From Planococcus shenhongbingii (GTDB lineage Bacteria; Bacillota; Bacilli; Bacillales_A; Planococcaceae), in the NCBI RefSeq assembly GCF_030413635.1, contig NZ_CP129235.1:62001-126000 (forward strand): 64,000 nucleotides of DNA, in the 5' to 3' direction. The position numbers and the translations under genes were made by a program. The notes under the pieces were generated by a model that did not search any database, was not told where the DNA came from, and saw nothing but the letters and a program-made list of their open reading frames with translations. The number at the start of each line of letters is the position of its first letter. Positions within the stretch are counted from its first letter, which is position 1. Below, in pieces: positions 9,225 through 18,157 of the stretch.

Positions 9225-10287
9225 GGATTTTCACCTTCTTTTTCTGTTGGATTACTGTAAGAAACTGATTGAACAATTCAAGGTGCTCGGCAGGTCCTGG
9301 GGCTGCCTCTGGATGAAACTGGACCGTCGTGATGGGAAGCGATGGATGCAGGAGTCCTTCAATGCTGCCATCGTTGACGTTTTTGTAAAGAATGGAGAGC
9401 GGAGTTTTTTCGATACTCGCACCTTCCACTACATAGCTGTGGTTTTGGGAACTCATGGTGACTTTTTTCGTTTTCAAATTGATGACTGGATGATTGGCTC
9501 CCCGGTGTCCGTATGCAAGTTTTGTCGTCTTTGCTCCAAATGCGGAAGCCAATACTTGATGGCCGAGGCAAATGCCAAATGTCGGGTACCGTTCTGCCCA
9601 ATCGCGGTATGTAGGAAACAAGGGTGCAAGAGCAGCAGGATCACCAGGCCCGTTTGAGAATAATAAGCCGTCTAATTGGAGAGCATCCAAGTTTTCTGTT
9701 GATGCCGTATGCGGAATAATGCTCACTTTGCAATTCCGTTTCAGCAGCTCGTCCAAAATAGAAGATTTATATTGAAAATCAACCAAGCCAATATGAATGT
9801 CGCCTTCGCCGATTGCTGTTATTGCTTTTTCCGTTGCTTCAGTGGAAAAGAAATTGGTTTTCATCGGCTTCCAGAAAGCGGGGGAAGAATGGCCGGGGCC
9901 GATAAACGCCTGCATTGTCCCGAATTCCCGGACTGTTTGGATGACGGACCGTGTATCAATTCCGCTTAAAATAGGAACTTCGTTATCTTCCGCAAATTCC
10001 GCCAAGGTCATTGCCCCTTTTTCGACAGGACCGTCGTATAACGCTGCCACCACAATGCCGGCCGCCTGAATTTTGTCTGATTGGACATGGGCTGCTTGAA
10101 TGCCATATTGGCCAATCAAAGGATACGAAAATACAACAATTTGCCCTTTGTAAGAAGGGTCTGTTAGCACTTCTTCATAGCCGGTCATCCCGGTGAAAAA
10201 TACAATCTCTCCTTGAACGCCGCTCATGCCGCCGTGCCATTCCCCTTTAAATGATTCTCCGCTCGAAAGTGATAACATACCTGCCAT
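9217..10287 (-). CDS. carA: Carbamoyl-phosphate synthase small subunit (glutaminase), arginine-type
   Basis: Hydrolyses glutamine and feeds ammonia to CarB. 356 residues. The N-terminal CPSase small-chain domain contains FFTGMTGYEEVLTDPSYKGQ; the C-terminal class I glutamine amidotransferase domain has the nucleophile elbow FGICLGHQ (Cys) and the FHPEAAPGP loop carrying the catalytic His and Glu. An ATG at 10302 would add five residues, but GGAG at 10297-10300 lies nine bases before ATG 10287, so 10287 is preferred. First gene of the operon; upstream is a promoter overlapped by an ARG-box-like sequence, so ArgR/AhrC repression by arginine is likely. Confidence 0.93.
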   Translation of the reverse strand: MAGMLSLSSGESFKGEWHGGMSGVQGEIVFFTGMTGYEEVLTDPSYKGQIVVFSYPLIGQYGIQAAHVQSDKIQAAGIVVAALYDGPVEKGAMTLAEFAEDNEVPILSGIDTRSVIQTVREFGTMQAFIGPGHSSPAFWKPMKTNFFSTEATEKAITAIGEGDIHIGLVDFQYKSSILDELLKRNCKVSIIPHTASTENLDALQLDGLLFSNGPGDPAALAPLFPTYRDWAERYPTFGICLGHQVLASAFGAKTTKLAYGHRGANHPVINLKTKKVTMSSQNHSYVVEGASIEKTPLSILYKNVNDGSIEGLLHPSLPITTVQFHPEAAPGPAEHLELFNQFLTVIQQKKKVKIHA

Positions 10288-10397
10288 AACTTCACACTCC
10301 ATTCATTTATGCGTTCAAAATGTATATTTATTAATAGTTTGAAAAGAAAATATTGAATTTAGCTACTGAAAGCTAGATTTTTAAGATAGTAACTCAT

Positions 10398-10425
10398 ATT
10401 ATAAACTGCATAAAAATTAAGTCAA
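10398..10425 (-). promoter_or_regulatory. carA promoter with overlapping ARG-box-like operator
   Basis: On the minus strand TTGACT (10420-10425), a 16-base spacer and TATAAT (10398-10403) form a near-consensus vegetative promoter about 110 bases before carA. The spacer and -35 edge (plus-strand 10405-10422, ACTGCATAAAAATTAAGT) resemble the Bacillus ARG box (CATGAATAAAAATTCAAG). Further AT-rich half-matches lie at about 10320-10340 and 10425-10445. Repression by an ArgR/AhrC-type regulator is an inference from this match and the operon content. Confidence 0.72.
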
Positions 10426-10546
10426 TAGTATTTTTATTAATTCTGGTGAATAAAATCACCACGATTCTAAATGACAGAGAGCGAAAGAATGCAAATTGCA
10501 GCAAGCCTTATTGGATTTAGGGTTTTCCCCTCAGCATGTTTTCATG

Positions 10547-10552
10547 TATAAT
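10547..10552 (+). promoter_or_regulatory. Possible -10 element for divIC
   Basis: TATAAT at 10547-10552, about 35 bases upstream of the divIC start. The expected -35 position (about 10524-10529) is a poor match (TTTCCC), so this is a weak or activator-dependent promoter at best. The rest of the carA-divIC gap (10303-10586) is AT-rich and shows no reading frame. Confidence 0.4.
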
Positions 10553-10586
10553 GACAACAAAGTAAGCCGAAGGGGGGAAACAGGTC

Positions 10587-11009
10587 TTGAATTCGAAGAG
10601 AGAAAAACAGGCGGACAATAGTGAAGTCACTTCAATTCGCAATGACTATGTCCGCTCGGTGGAACAGCAGGAAAAACGCCACCAGGCACATAAGGTCCGT
10701 TTGTTCAGGAGATTAGCAGTCTTTGGAGTTCTTGTGGCCATGGTGAGCATCTGGGTCGGTACTACTATTTATGCCCAATCACAAACCATTTCAGAAAAAG
10801 AACAGCTGCGTGAAGAAGCGCTGGCGGAACTTCAGATAGTCGAAAAAGAGCAAGCGAAGCTGCAAGAACAGATTCTTTTGCTGAATGACAACGAGTATGT
10901 CGGAAAGCTGGCACGCAAAGATTATTTCTTGTCTGAGGAAGGCGATATCATTTTCACGGTTCCAGAAGACAAAGAAAAAAGCAAAGAAAACGATGAAGAA
11001 AAAGAGTAG
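10587..11009 (+). CDS. divIC: Cell-division protein DivIC (FtsB-like)
   Basis: A small bitopic division protein of 140 residues that forms a complex with DivIB and FtsL at the septum. Layout: basic cytoplasmic N-terminus (about 1-45), one membrane segment (LAVFGVLVAMVSIWVGTTIYA, about 46-66), then an extracytoplasmic heptad-rich coiled coil (about 70-105) and a NDNEYVGKLARKDYFLSEEGDIIF block typical of the family, ending in a charged tail. The start is TTG 10587 with a strong AAGGGGGG seven to ten bases upstream. Position directly before yabR is as in B. subtilis, but yabP and yabQ no longer precede it. Confidence 0.93.
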   Translation: MNSKREKQADNSEVTSIRNDYVRSVEQQEKRHQAHKVRLFRRLAVFGVLVAMVSIWVGTTIYAQSQTISEKEQLREEALAELQIVEKEQAKLQEQILLLNDNEYVGKLARKDYFLSEEGDIIFTVPEDKEKSKENDEEKE

Positions 11010-11013
11010 TCAG

Positions 11014-11041
11014 TTGACACTCTTTTTTTGATGGTTATAAT
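11014..11041 (+). promoter_or_regulatory. yabR promoter
   Basis: TTGACA (11014-11019), 16-base spacer, TATAAT (11036-11041): a consensus vegetative promoter starting just after the divIC stop. It leaves a leader of about 75 bases before yabR. Confidence 0.85.
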
Positions 11042-11122
11042 AAAAGTGGGAAGAGTCCCGCTATTACAAGCAAATGGCCCAAATTGGAGTCATCTTAATT
11101 TTTAAGGAGGAGCATTTTTTTT

Positions 11123-11554
11123 ATGTCGATTGAAGTAGGCAGCAAGTTAGAAGGTAAAGTTACAGGTATTACAAATTTTGGAGCGTTTGTTCAGCTTCCA
11201 ACTGGTGCAACTGGCCTTGTGCATATTAGTGAAGTCGCCGACAATTATGTCAAAGATATCAACGATCATCTAAAAGTAGGCGAAATGGTTGAAGTGAAAG
11301 TGATGAATGTAGAAGCTGATGGCAAAATCGGCCTTTCCATCCGTAAAGCGAAACCTCAGCCGGAAGGCGCACCCCAGCGTCCAGATCGCCCGCAGCGTCC
11401 TCGCCCAAGCAGTAACCGTTCATTCGAGCGTGCGCCTAAAGAGAACTTTGAGACAAAAATGGCGAAGTTCCTGAAGGAAAGTGAAGAAAACATGACTTCA
11501 TTGAAACGTGCAACAGAATCGAAGCGCGGTGGCCGCGGCGCAAGAAGAGGATAA
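11123..11554 (+). CDS. yabR: S1-domain RNA-binding protein YabR
   Basis: A 143-residue protein with one S1 (OB-fold) RNA-binding domain at about residues 5-75 (GSKLEGKVTGITNFGAFVQL, then GLVHISEVAD and VKVMNVEADGKIGLSIRKA). A proline/arginine-rich linker and a basic tail rich in R and G follow (SKRGGRGARRG end). It is a general-stress/ribosome-associated type protein in related bacteria (YabR/YugI/GSP13 group); its exact target is not known. AAGGAGGAG precedes ATG 11123. It has its own promoter and a terminator behind it, so it is probably monocistronic here. Confidence 0.92.
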   Translation: MSIEVGSKLEGKVTGITNFGAFVQLPTGATGLVHISEVADNYVKDINDHLKVGEMVEVKVMNVEADGKIGLSIRKAKPQPEGAPQRPDRPQRPRPSSNRSFERAPKENFETKMAKFLKESEENMTSLKRATESKRGGRGARRG

Positions 11555-11616
11555 CTTGCTAGCTGTTTCAATAGCATAGGAAAATGCTTCAGCACAGCTT
11601 AACAATTTAAATTTAG

Positions 11617-11648
11617 AACGCTTCTCACCTGGGAAGCGTTTTTTTTAT
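11617..11648 (+). terminator. yabR terminator
   Basis: Stem AACGCTTC / GAAGCGTT with an eight-base loop followed by a run of T residues. Confidence 0.9.
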
Positions 11649-11693
11649 AAAATGTTAAGAAAGTGATGATTCTTGAAAAGGAGCAAGTTCTAA

Positions 11694-11891
11694 ACGTGTA
11701 TTGAGAAGTATGCAAGTTATTCAGCCTCTTTGAACCCACCGATAAAGCCGATTGCAAAAGATCCTAAGACTGAAATTTTTTATGCAGGCATATTCAACAT
11801 AGCAGCTTCTGATTTTGAAGAAGTGTTGCCTAATGCTTATCACTACAGCCAACTCAATGGATTTTTGCATAAAAAAAAGCAGCATCCTTAA
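11694..11891 (+). pseudogene. Orphan open-frame remnant between yabR and tRNA-Met
   Basis: A 65-codon open frame without a credible start (it opens after TAA 11691-11693; first possible starts are ATT 11700 and TTG 11730, neither with a ribosome site). It reads like genuine protein rather than random sequence: KPIAKDPKTEIFYAGIF, then NIAASDFEEVLPNAYHYSQL. I do not recognise the family. The 3' end runs into the terminator hairpin of the opposing tRNA-Met gene. It may be the decayed C-terminal end of a lost gene in the interval that holds spoIIE-yabS-yabT in B. subtilis, but it does not look like any of those. Low certainty. Confidence 0.35.
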
Positions 11892-11907
11892 AAAGGATGC
11901 TGCTTTT
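11875..11907 (-). terminator. tRNA-Met terminator
   Basis: Stem AAAAGCAGCATCCTT / AAGGATGCTGCTTTT with a short A-rich loop. On the minus strand it is followed by a run of eight U residues, so it terminates the tRNA-Met transcript. Confidence 0.88.
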
Positions 11908-11929
11908 AATACCTATTCATATTCATAAA

Positions 11930-12003
11930 TGGCGGCAGAGGGGATCGAACCCCCGACCTTACGGGTATGAACCGTACGCTCTAGCCAGCTGAGCTACGCC
12001 GCC
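11930..12003 (-). tRNA. tRNA-Met(CAT)
   Basis: A 74-base cloverleaf on the minus strand: acceptor GGCGGCG pairs with TGCCGCC, D arm TAGCTCAGCTGGCTAGAGC, anticodon loop TTCATAC (anticodon CAT), T arm GGGGGTTCGATCCCC. CCA is not encoded. Elongator-type (no C-A mismatch at the acceptor end). It sits where B. subtilis has trnSL-Met1. Confidence 0.95.
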
Positions 12004-12025
12004 CTTGTTCAAACGAACATTTTAA

Positions 12026-12054
12026 ATCATACTATTGAACTGATAAAGTGTCAA
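12026..12054 (-). promoter_or_regulatory. tRNA-Met promoter
   Basis: Minus strand TTGACA (12049-12054), 17-base spacer, TATGAT (12026-12031), with the tRNA starting about 22 bases downstream of the -10. Confidence 0.85.
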
Positions 12055-12061
12055 TTACAAT

Positions 12062-12091
12062 TTGAAAATAATTTTTAAGAAAGCATATAAT
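12062..12091 (+). promoter_or_regulatory. Probable tilS promoter
   Basis: TTGAAA (12062-12067), 18-base spacer, TATAAT (12086-12091), divergent from the tRNA-Met promoter and about 115 bases before the tilS start. Confidence 0.65.
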
Positions 12092-12206
12092 TAAAAAGAA
12101 ATTTTGATCAGCAGAAATTTAATCCGCAAGTTTTTACTTGGAAAATGGGAGCCCAGTTTTCTCTTAAAGCGTGATAACTGCAAGAAAAGCTAAATGAGGT
12201 GTGCAA

Positions 12207-13598
12207 ATGAAGACGTTTCACAAGAAAATGATGGAGTATATCAAAAAGCATCGTTTGCTTGTACCGGGTGATCGGGTGCTTGCCGGATGTTCTGGGGGAA
12301 TCGATTCGCTGGTTCTATTGCATTTCCTCAAAACAAATGAAGACTATCTCGGCGTTTCGGTACACGGGGTCCACGTTAACCACATGCTGCGCGGAGAAGA
12401 ATCGCGGCAGGACCGCTTATTTACAGAGGGAATTTGCCGGCAATGGAAAATCCCGTGTCATAGCCAGGATATACCCATCCCTGAAATTCTAGTAGCAAGG
12501 GGCGGCAATAAACAGCAAGTTTGCAGGGAACAGCGCTATGCTTATTTCGAGGAAGTGATGTGGCAGACTGAAGCTGGAAAATTTGTTACAGCTCATCATG
12601 CAGATGACCAGCTGGAAACTATTCTAATGTCGGGCATAAGAGGGACCTTGCAGTTTGGGAGCTTTGGTATTCCGGTGCGCCGATCATTTGGCAAGGGTGA
12701 ATTGATTCGCCCATTGCTGGCCGTGACACGGGAAGAAATTGAACAATATGCTAAGGAAAACGGCCTCGTGCATAGAGAAGACTCCAGCAACGCAGAAAAA
12801 GTTTATACGAGAAACCGTGTTCGTCAAACAATTGTTCCTTTATTAAAAATGGAAAACAATACGGTGTCGGAGCAGTTTGGCGAATTAGCTGAAACAATGC
12901 AGCAAGACCAGCAATTTTTAATGGACTTGGCAGGAGAAAAAGTGAAGCAGATAATCCGATTTGAGGAAACCGGCATCAGCTTGTCAGCTAAAAGTTTCAG
13001 CCGAGAAGCACTTGCTTTACAAAAAAGAATGGTTCTAATACTATTAAACTATCTATATAATGAACGGCAAGTGGAAATAACAAAACAGTTGGTCGAGCAA
13101 GTGCAGGAAATGATGCAAAGTTCAGCCGGCACCGTTTTTTTACATTTGCCGCAAAATTGTATGATAGTTCGCCAATACGACTCTGTTCTTTTAAGCATGA
13201 AACCGATTGGTGAAGCCGCTGTAAAAAATGTTTCAATCGTTTCAAATGAATGGTCAAAGGAAATGAACGGTTTTCGATACAAAGCAGTCCCTTTATCCCA
13301 AGCTAAACTTGAAAAAAACAGTAGGTTTTGGTATTTTTCTGCATCTGAAAAGATGAAGTTGCTGGTAAGAAACCGCAAGCCGGGAGATCGCATACAGCTG
13401 GCGGGTATGGAACGTTCAAAAAAAGTGGCGCGTTTGATGATTGATGAAAAAGTACCTGTCCCTTTAAGAAAGGATTGGCCGGTCATTGCAGCAGAGAATG
13501 ATGAAGTTTTGTTTCTGCCAGGTTTGCGGCCGTCAAATTTCTTTAGTCGTATAAAACGCGATGAAGATAATTGGGTATTGATAGAACAGAAAGTTTAG
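12207..13598 (+). CDS. tilS: tRNA(Ile)-lysidine synthase TilS
   Basis: Converts the wobble C of tRNA-Ile(CAT) to lysidine so that it reads AUA; essential in bacteria. 463 residues. The PP-loop ATP-binding motif SGGIDS is at about 29-34 (family usually SGGxDS), followed by VHVNHMLRG and the [10 protein letters not shown] motif, then the TilS substrate-binding and C-terminal domains ([26 protein letters not shown] near the end). GTG 12201 is in frame, but GAGGTG (12196-12201) is well spaced for ATG 12207. Neighbouring hpt and ftsH follow as in B. subtilis. Confidence 0.95.
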   Translation: MKTFHKKMMEYIKKHRLLVPGDRVLAGCSGGIDSLVLLHFLKTNEDYLGVSVHGVHVNHMLRGEESRQDRLFTEGICRQWKIPCHSQDIPIPEILVARGGNKQQVCREQRYAYFEEVMWQTEAGKFVTAHHADDQLETILMSGIRGTLQFGSFGIPVRRSFGKGELIRPLLAVTREEIEQYAKENGLVHREDSSNAEKVYTRNRVRQTIVPLLKMENNTVSEQFGELAETMQQDQQFLMDLAGEKVKQIIRFEETGISLSAKSFSREALALQKRMVLILLNYLYNERQVEITKQLVEQVQEMMQSSAGTVFLHLPQNCMIVRQYDSVLLSMKPIGEAAVKNVSIVSNEWSKEMNGFRYKAVPLSQAKLEKNSRFWYFSASEKMKLLVRNRKPGDRIQLAGMERSKKVARLMIDEKVPVPLRKDWPVIAAENDEVLFLPGLRPSNFFSRIKRDEDNWVLIEQKV

Positions 13599-13629
13599 AT
13601 CGCAAAAAGAGGATTATAGGAGGTCCACC

Positions 13630-14181
13630 ATGCTACAGAAAGACATTGAAGAAATATTAATCTCAGAAGAACGCCTGCAAGAGAAAGCACGGGAACTAGG
13701 AGCTATATTAACCCGTGATTACCAGGACAAATACCCGTTAGCAATTGGGGTATTGAAAGGCGCTATGCCATTTATGGGAGATTTGATGAAGCGCATGGAT
13801 AGCTATGTTGAAATGGACTTTATGGATGTTTCAAGCTATGGCAATGCGACAGTTTCTTCAGGAGAAGTAAAAATCATTAAAGATTTAAATGCCAGCGTGG
13901 AAGGCCGCGATCTTCTCATTATCGAAGATATTATTGATAGTGGATTGACACTTAGTTATTTAGTGGACCTGTTTAAATACCGTAAAGCGAATTCGATCAA
14001 AATCGTTACACTTCTAGACAAGCCTTCTGGTCGAAAAGTAGATTTGAAAGCGGATTATATCGGATTTGAAGTCCCGGATGCATTTGTTGTCGGATATGGC
14101 TTGGATTATGCAGAAAAATACCGTAACTTGCCTTATATTGGAATTTTGAAACCGTCGGTGTATAGCGAAGATCAAGAATAG
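13630..14181 (+). CDS. hpt: Hypoxanthine phosphoribosyltransferase
   Basis: Salvages hypoxanthine (and probably guanine) to IMP/GMP with PRPP. 183 residues, normal for the family. Seen: the [11 protein letters not shown] loop near the N-terminus, the PRPP-binding motif [15 protein letters not shown] (about 97-111) with the two acidic residues, and the C-terminal [27 protein letters not shown] segment. AGGAGG precedes ATG 13630. In B. subtilis TilS and HprT together influence ftsH expression; the same gene order is preserved here. Confidence 0.95.
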   Translation: MLQKDIEEILISEERLQEKARELGAILTRDYQDKYPLAIGVLKGAMPFMGDLMKRMDSYVEMDFMDVSSYGNATVSSGEVKIIKDLNASVEGRDLLIIEDIIDSGLTLSYLVDLFKYRKANSIKIVTLLDKPSGRKVDLKADYIGFEVPDAFVVGYGLDYAEKYRNLPYIGILKPSVYSEDQE

Positions 14182-14301
14182 TCAACAGAAGTTCACAAAC
14201 CGTTAATTCAGCAGGGAAGCTGAGAGCTTTTCGTTGTATGCTGAAATGTTCCTATGTTAGTATTTAGTATAGTTTTGGGAAACTTTGTGAGGAGGCTTGG
14301 A

Positions 14302-16311
14302 ATGAATCGAATATTTCGATACACCATATTTTATTTACTGATTTTCCTAGTGATTATCGGGATTTTGGGAACGTTCAATAACAGCGCCCAACCGACTGAA
14401 AATATAGGATATGACGAGTTTTTGGGGGCATTGGAAGATGGGACCGTCACTGAAGTGACCATCCAGCCAGATGCTGAGGTTTATGAAGTAACAGGCAAGC
14501 TTACCGGCTATGAAGAAGGTGAGTCGTTTGTCACGAATATTCCGATGGAAAACGAAGCGTTGATTGCACGGATTGATGAAGTTGCGGCAAATCAAAGTGT
14601 TGAGGTAAATTACCTGAAAGCTCCGCAAACAAGCGGCTGGGTTTCTTTCTTCACGGGGATCATTCCATTCATCATTATCTTCATCCTCTTCTTCTTCTTA
14701 CTTAACCAATCACAAGGCGGCGGTGGCGGCCGAGTGATGAACTTCGGGAAAAGTAAAGCGAAGCTGTATGACGATCAAAAACATAAAGTCCGCTTCAACG
14801 ATGTTGCTGGAGCAGACGAAGAGAAACAAGAACTTGTGGAAGTTGTTGATTTCTTAAAAGATCCGCGCAGATTTGCCGACATCGGCGCACGCATTCCAAA
14901 AGGGATTTTGCTTGTTGGACCGCCGGGTACTGGTAAAACTTTGCTGGCGCGCGCAGTCGCGGGCGAAGCAGGGGTTCCATTCTTCTCTATCAGTGGTTCG
15001 GACTTTGTTGAGATGTTCGTTGGAGTCGGGGCTTCCCGAGTTCGTGATCTTTTCGAAAATGCTAAGAAAAATTCCCCTTGTATTATTTTCATTGATGAAA
15101 TTGATGCGGTTGGACGTCAGCGTGGAGCTGGCCTTGGCGGCGGACATGATGAACGTGAACAGACATTGAACCAATTGCTTGTTGAAATGGATGGTTTCGG
15201 AGCTAACGAAGGCGTCATCATCATTGCAGCAACAAACCGTCCAGATATCTTGGATCCTGCCCTTCTGCGTCCTGGCCGTTTCGACCGTCAGATCACAGTT
15301 GGCCGTCCAGATGTTAAAGGTCGCGAAGAAGTATTGAAAGTGCATGCGCGCAACAAGCCGCTTGATCCGACAGTGGACATGAAAGCAATTGCCCAGCGCA
15401 CACCTGGATTCTCGGGTGCGGATTTGGAAAACTTATTAAACGAAGCGGCCCTTGTGGCAGCTCGACGCAGCAAACTCAAAATCGACATGTCAGATATCGA
15501 TGAAGCCACAGACCGCGTTATTGCAGGTCCTGCTAAAAAGAATCGTGTCATTTCGAAAAAAGAACGCAATATCGTGGCATTCCACGAAGCGGGTCATACC
15601 GTTATAGGCTTAGTGCTGGATGATGCAGAAACTGTGCATAAAGTAACGATTGTTCCACGCGGACAAGCTGGCGGTTATGCAGTGATGCTGCCGAAAGAAG
15701 ACCGTTACTTTATGACAAAACCTGAATTGCTGGATAAAATCTCTGGCTTGCTTGGCGGACGCGTATCGGAAGACATCATTTTTGGCGAAGTATCAACTGG
15801 CGCCCACAATGACTTCCAGCGTGCAACAGCAATTGCCCGCAGCATGGTTACCGAATACGGTATGAGTGACAAGATTGGACCGATTCAGTTTGGTCAGGCA
15901 CAAGGCGGAAATGTCTTCTTGGGCCGCGACTTTAACTCGGAACAAAACTATTCAGATGCTATTGCGTTCGAAATCGACCAAGAAATCCAACGCATTATCA
16001 AAGAACAGTACATTCGTACAAAAGAGATTCTCACTAAAAACAAAGATCTTCTTAACTTGATCGCAACGACATTGCTTGAAGTTGAAACATTGGATGCTGG
16101 CCAAATTCTTCACTTGAAAGAGCATGGCACACTTCCTGAACGTTCATACGAAGCGTTGAATGGCGATTTTGAAAAAGAAAGCGTTGATTTGAAGAAGGAC
16201 GTAACGCCTGATGTAACAGGTGCACCGAACGATCCTTCAGCAGGTGACTTGCCGAAAGAAGGCACCGTTTCTGGACGTGGTTCTGGTCCGATTCAAGAAG
16301 AACACAAATAA
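14302..16311 (+). CDS. ftsH: ATP-dependent membrane zinc protease FtsH
   Basis: A membrane-anchored hexameric AAA+ protease that degrades membrane and regulatory proteins. 669 residues: membrane segment about 7-25, extracytoplasmic part, second membrane segment about 118-134, glycine-rich linker, AAA+ domain with Walker A GPPGTGKT (206-213), Walker [12 protein letters not shown] and second region of homology [20 protein letters not shown], then the zinc protease motif HEAGH (about 428-432). An in-frame ATG at 14254 would add 16 residues, but GAGGAGG at 14289-14295 fixes ATG 14302. The acidic/glycine tail beyond ~640 is variable in the family. Confidence 0.97.
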   Translation: MNRIFRYTIFYLLIFLVIIGILGTFNNSAQPTENIGYDEFLGALEDGTVTEVTIQPDAEVYEVTGKLTGYEEGESFVTNIPMENEALIARIDEVAANQSVEVNYLKAPQTSGWVSFFTGIIPFIIIFILFFFLLNQSQGGGGGRVMNFGKSKAKLYDDQKHKVRFNDVAGADEEKQELVEVVDFLKDPRRFADIGARIPKGILLVGPPGTGKTLLARAVAGEAGVPFFSISGSDFVEMFVGVGASRVRDLFENAKKNSPCIIFIDEIDAVGRQRGAGLGGGHDEREQTLNQLLVEMDGFGANEGVIIIAATNRPDILDPALLRPGRFDRQITVGRPDVKGREEVLKVHARNKPLDPTVDMKAIAQRTPGFSGADLENLLNEAALVAARRSKLKIDMSDIDEATDRVIAGPAKKNRVISKKERNIVAFHEAGHTVIGLVLDDAETVHKVTIVPRGQAGGYAVMLPKEDRYFMTKPELLDKISGLLGGRVSEDIIFGEVSTGAHNDFQRATAIARSMVTEYGMSDKIGPIQFGQAQGGNVFLGRDFNSEQNYSDAIAFEIDQEIQRIIKEQYIRTKEILTKNKDLLNLIATTLLEVETLDAGQILHLKEHGTLPERSYEALNGDFEKESVDLKKDVTPDVTGAPNDPSAGDLPKEGTVSGRGSGPIQEEHK

Positions 16312-16328
16312 GTAGTCTTAAAAAGTTG

Positions 16329-16368
16329 GTTGCCTGTTTCCTTTAGGAAATGGGCAGCTTTTTTTATT
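16329..16368 (+). terminator. ftsH terminator
   Basis: Stem GTTGCCTGTTTCC / GGAAATGGGCAGC with G-U pairs, loop TTTA, followed by eight T residues. Confidence 0.88.
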
Positions 16369-16490
16369 GTTCAACTTATTTTTACTGCTTTTCGAAGTGA
16401 GTAAGCCGTAAGTGGTCATTACGTTTTTCTTATTTCTTTGGATATATGGTATGATATTTTGGAAAAACCTGAATAAGTGAGGGGCCAATC

Positions 16491-17258
16491 ATGATTTTAG
16501 TAATGGATGTCGGAAACACTAATATTATTTTGGGGATTTATGGCCAAGATCGACTTTTGTATCACTGGCGGCTGGAAACGGATCGCCATAAAACTGAAGA
16601 TGAATTTGGTATGCAGGTTAAGGCGCTGTTAAACGATGCCGATTTAAGCTTTGCCTCGATAAATGGCATTATCATGTCATCAGTTGTTCCGCCCATAATG
16701 TATGCATTGGAACAGATGTGCCAAAAATACTTTCATGTAAAACCGTTGATTGTAGGACCGGGAGTTAAAACGGGGCTGAATATCAAATATGAAAATCCCC
16801 GCGAAGTGGGGGCAGACCGCATTGTCAATGCAGTCGCTGCAATCCATGAATACGGAGCGCCATTGATCATTGTGGATTTCGGCACAGCGACTACATATTG
16901 TTACATCGATGAGCATCGGCAATACATGGGTGGTGCCATTGCTCCTGGAATAAATATTTCGACGGAAGCTTTGTACACCCGGGCCTCAAAGTTGCCGCGA
17001 ATTGAGATTGCACGGCCTTCTAGTGTTGTGGGGAAAAATACTGTATCCGCTATGCAGTCCGGCATTGTCTATGGTTATGTAGGGCAGGCTGAAGGCATAG
17101 TGTCACGCATGAAGGCCCAGAGTAGGCAAAAACCGACAGTCATTGCAACGGGTGGAATGGCTGCATTAATCGCCAATGAATCATCAGTGATTGATAAAGT
17201 AGACCCGTTTCTAACTTTAAAAGGACTTTATCTAATTTATAAACGCAATCAAGCGTAA
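16491..17258 (+). CDS. coaX: Type III pantothenate kinase CoaX
   Basis: Phosphorylates pantothenate, the first step of coenzyme A synthesis. 255 residues of the ASKHA fold: phosphate-1 loop MDVGNTNI at 5-12, the [11 protein letters not shown] segment (about 105-115), [15 protein letters not shown] with the catalytic-site Asp (about 124-138), and GGAIAPGI. Type III enzymes are not feedback-inhibited by CoA, which is family knowledge. GAGGGG precedes ATG 16491. A -10-like TATGAT lies about 40 bases upstream, but I see no good -35. hslO and a foldase gene follow closely and are probably cotranscribed. Confidence 0.96.
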   Translation: MILVMDVGNTNIILGIYGQDRLLYHWRLETDRHKTEDEFGMQVKALLNDADLSFASINGIIMSSVVPPIMYALEQMCQKYFHVKPLIVGPGVKTGLNIKYENPREVGADRIVNAVAAIHEYGAPLIIVDFGTATTYCYIDEHRQYMGGAIAPGINISTEALYTRASKLPRIEIARPSSVVGKNTVSAMQSGIVYGYVGQAEGIVSRMKAQSRQKPTVIATGGMAALIANESSVIDKVDPFLTLKGLYLIYKRNQA

Positions 17259-17269
17259 AGAGAGGAACG

Positions 17270-18157
17270 ATGGACGTGGGAGATTATTTAGTGCGAGGAC
17301 TCGGCTTTAATGGCAGTGTCCGCGCTTTTGCAGTAGATACAACTCAAACTGTAGCCGAAGCGCAAACGCGCCATATAACATGGCCGACTGCTTCTGCAGC
17401 ATTAGGAAGAGCCATGACTGGCGGCGTTATGATGGGCGCAATGTTAAAAGGGGACAACAAAGTGACTATTAAGGTGGACGGTGGCGGTCCTCTTGGCACC
17501 ATATTGGTGGACAGCAATGCCGGAGGCGGAGTGCGGGGATACGTTACGAATCCGCATGTTCATTTTGATTTAAATGAAAAAGGCAAGCTGGATGTGCGTC
17601 GCGCTGTAGGAACTGAAGGAATGTTTTCGGTTGTTAAAGATTTAGGGCTCCGCGATAACTTCACTGGTCAAACGCCTATCGTCTCAGGTGAAATTGCTGA
17701 AGATTTTACGTATTACCTGGCGATTTCTGAACAAGTGCCTTCTTCGGTAGGTCTCGGTGTGCTAGTAGACACAGACAATTCCATTTTGGCTGCCGGCGGT
17801 TTTATTGTTCAATTAATGCCGGACACGGATGACGAAACCATTTTGAAAATTGAAGAACGCCTTTCCAATATAGAGCCGGTTTCAAAAATGATTCAGCGCG
17901 GCTTGTCGCCTGAAGAAATCCTGGAAGAAGTGCTTGGAAAAGGAAATGTGAAAATTTTAGATACAATGCCGGTGAAATTTGAATGCAATTGCTCGAAAGA
18001 ACGGTTTGCCAATGGGATTCTTGGATTAGGGCAACAGGAAATTCGGGAAATGATTAAAGAGGATGGGATGGCGGAAGCGCAATGCCATTTCTGTTTGGAA
18101 ACCTACCGCTATTCTAAAGAGGAGTTAAAATCGTTCATCGATGAACTCCAACAATAA
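17270..18157 (+). CDS. hslO: Redox-regulated chaperone Hsp33
   Basis: A holdase chaperone switched on by oxidation of its zinc-binding cysteines. 295 residues. The N-terminal core contains [29 protein letters not shown] sequence (about 40-64, here [15 protein letters not shown]). The C-terminal redox switch has C239-x-C241 (ECNCSKERF) and C272-x2-C275 (QCHFC), all four cysteines present. AGAGAGGAACG precedes ATG 17270, 11 bases after coaX. The last 17 bases overlap the start of the following foldase gene. Confidence 0.95.
   Translation: MDVGDYLVRGLGFNGSVRAFAVDTTQTVAEAQTRHITWPTASAALGRAMTGGVMMGAMLKGDNKVTIKVDGGGPLGTILVDSNAGGGVRGYVTNPHVHFDLNEKGKLDVRRAVGTEGMFSVVKDLGLRDNFTGQTPIVSGEIAEDFTYYLAISEQVPSSVGLGVLVDTDNSILAAGGFIVQLMPDTDDETILKIEERLSNIEPVSKMIQRGLSPEEILEEVLGKGNVKILDTMPVKFECNCSKERFANGILGLGQQEIREMIKEDGMAEAQCHFCLETYRYSKEELKSFIDELQQ

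Noticed and set aside
9172..9657. Plus-strand open frame of 161 codons opposite carB/carA
   Set aside because: No ribosome site or family resemblance; it is antisense to well-supported genes.
14254..14301. Longer N-terminus of FtsH from ATG 14254
   Set aside because: The 16 extra residues precede a strong ribosome site at 14289-14295 that serves ATG 14302, and the family begins MNRIFR-like.
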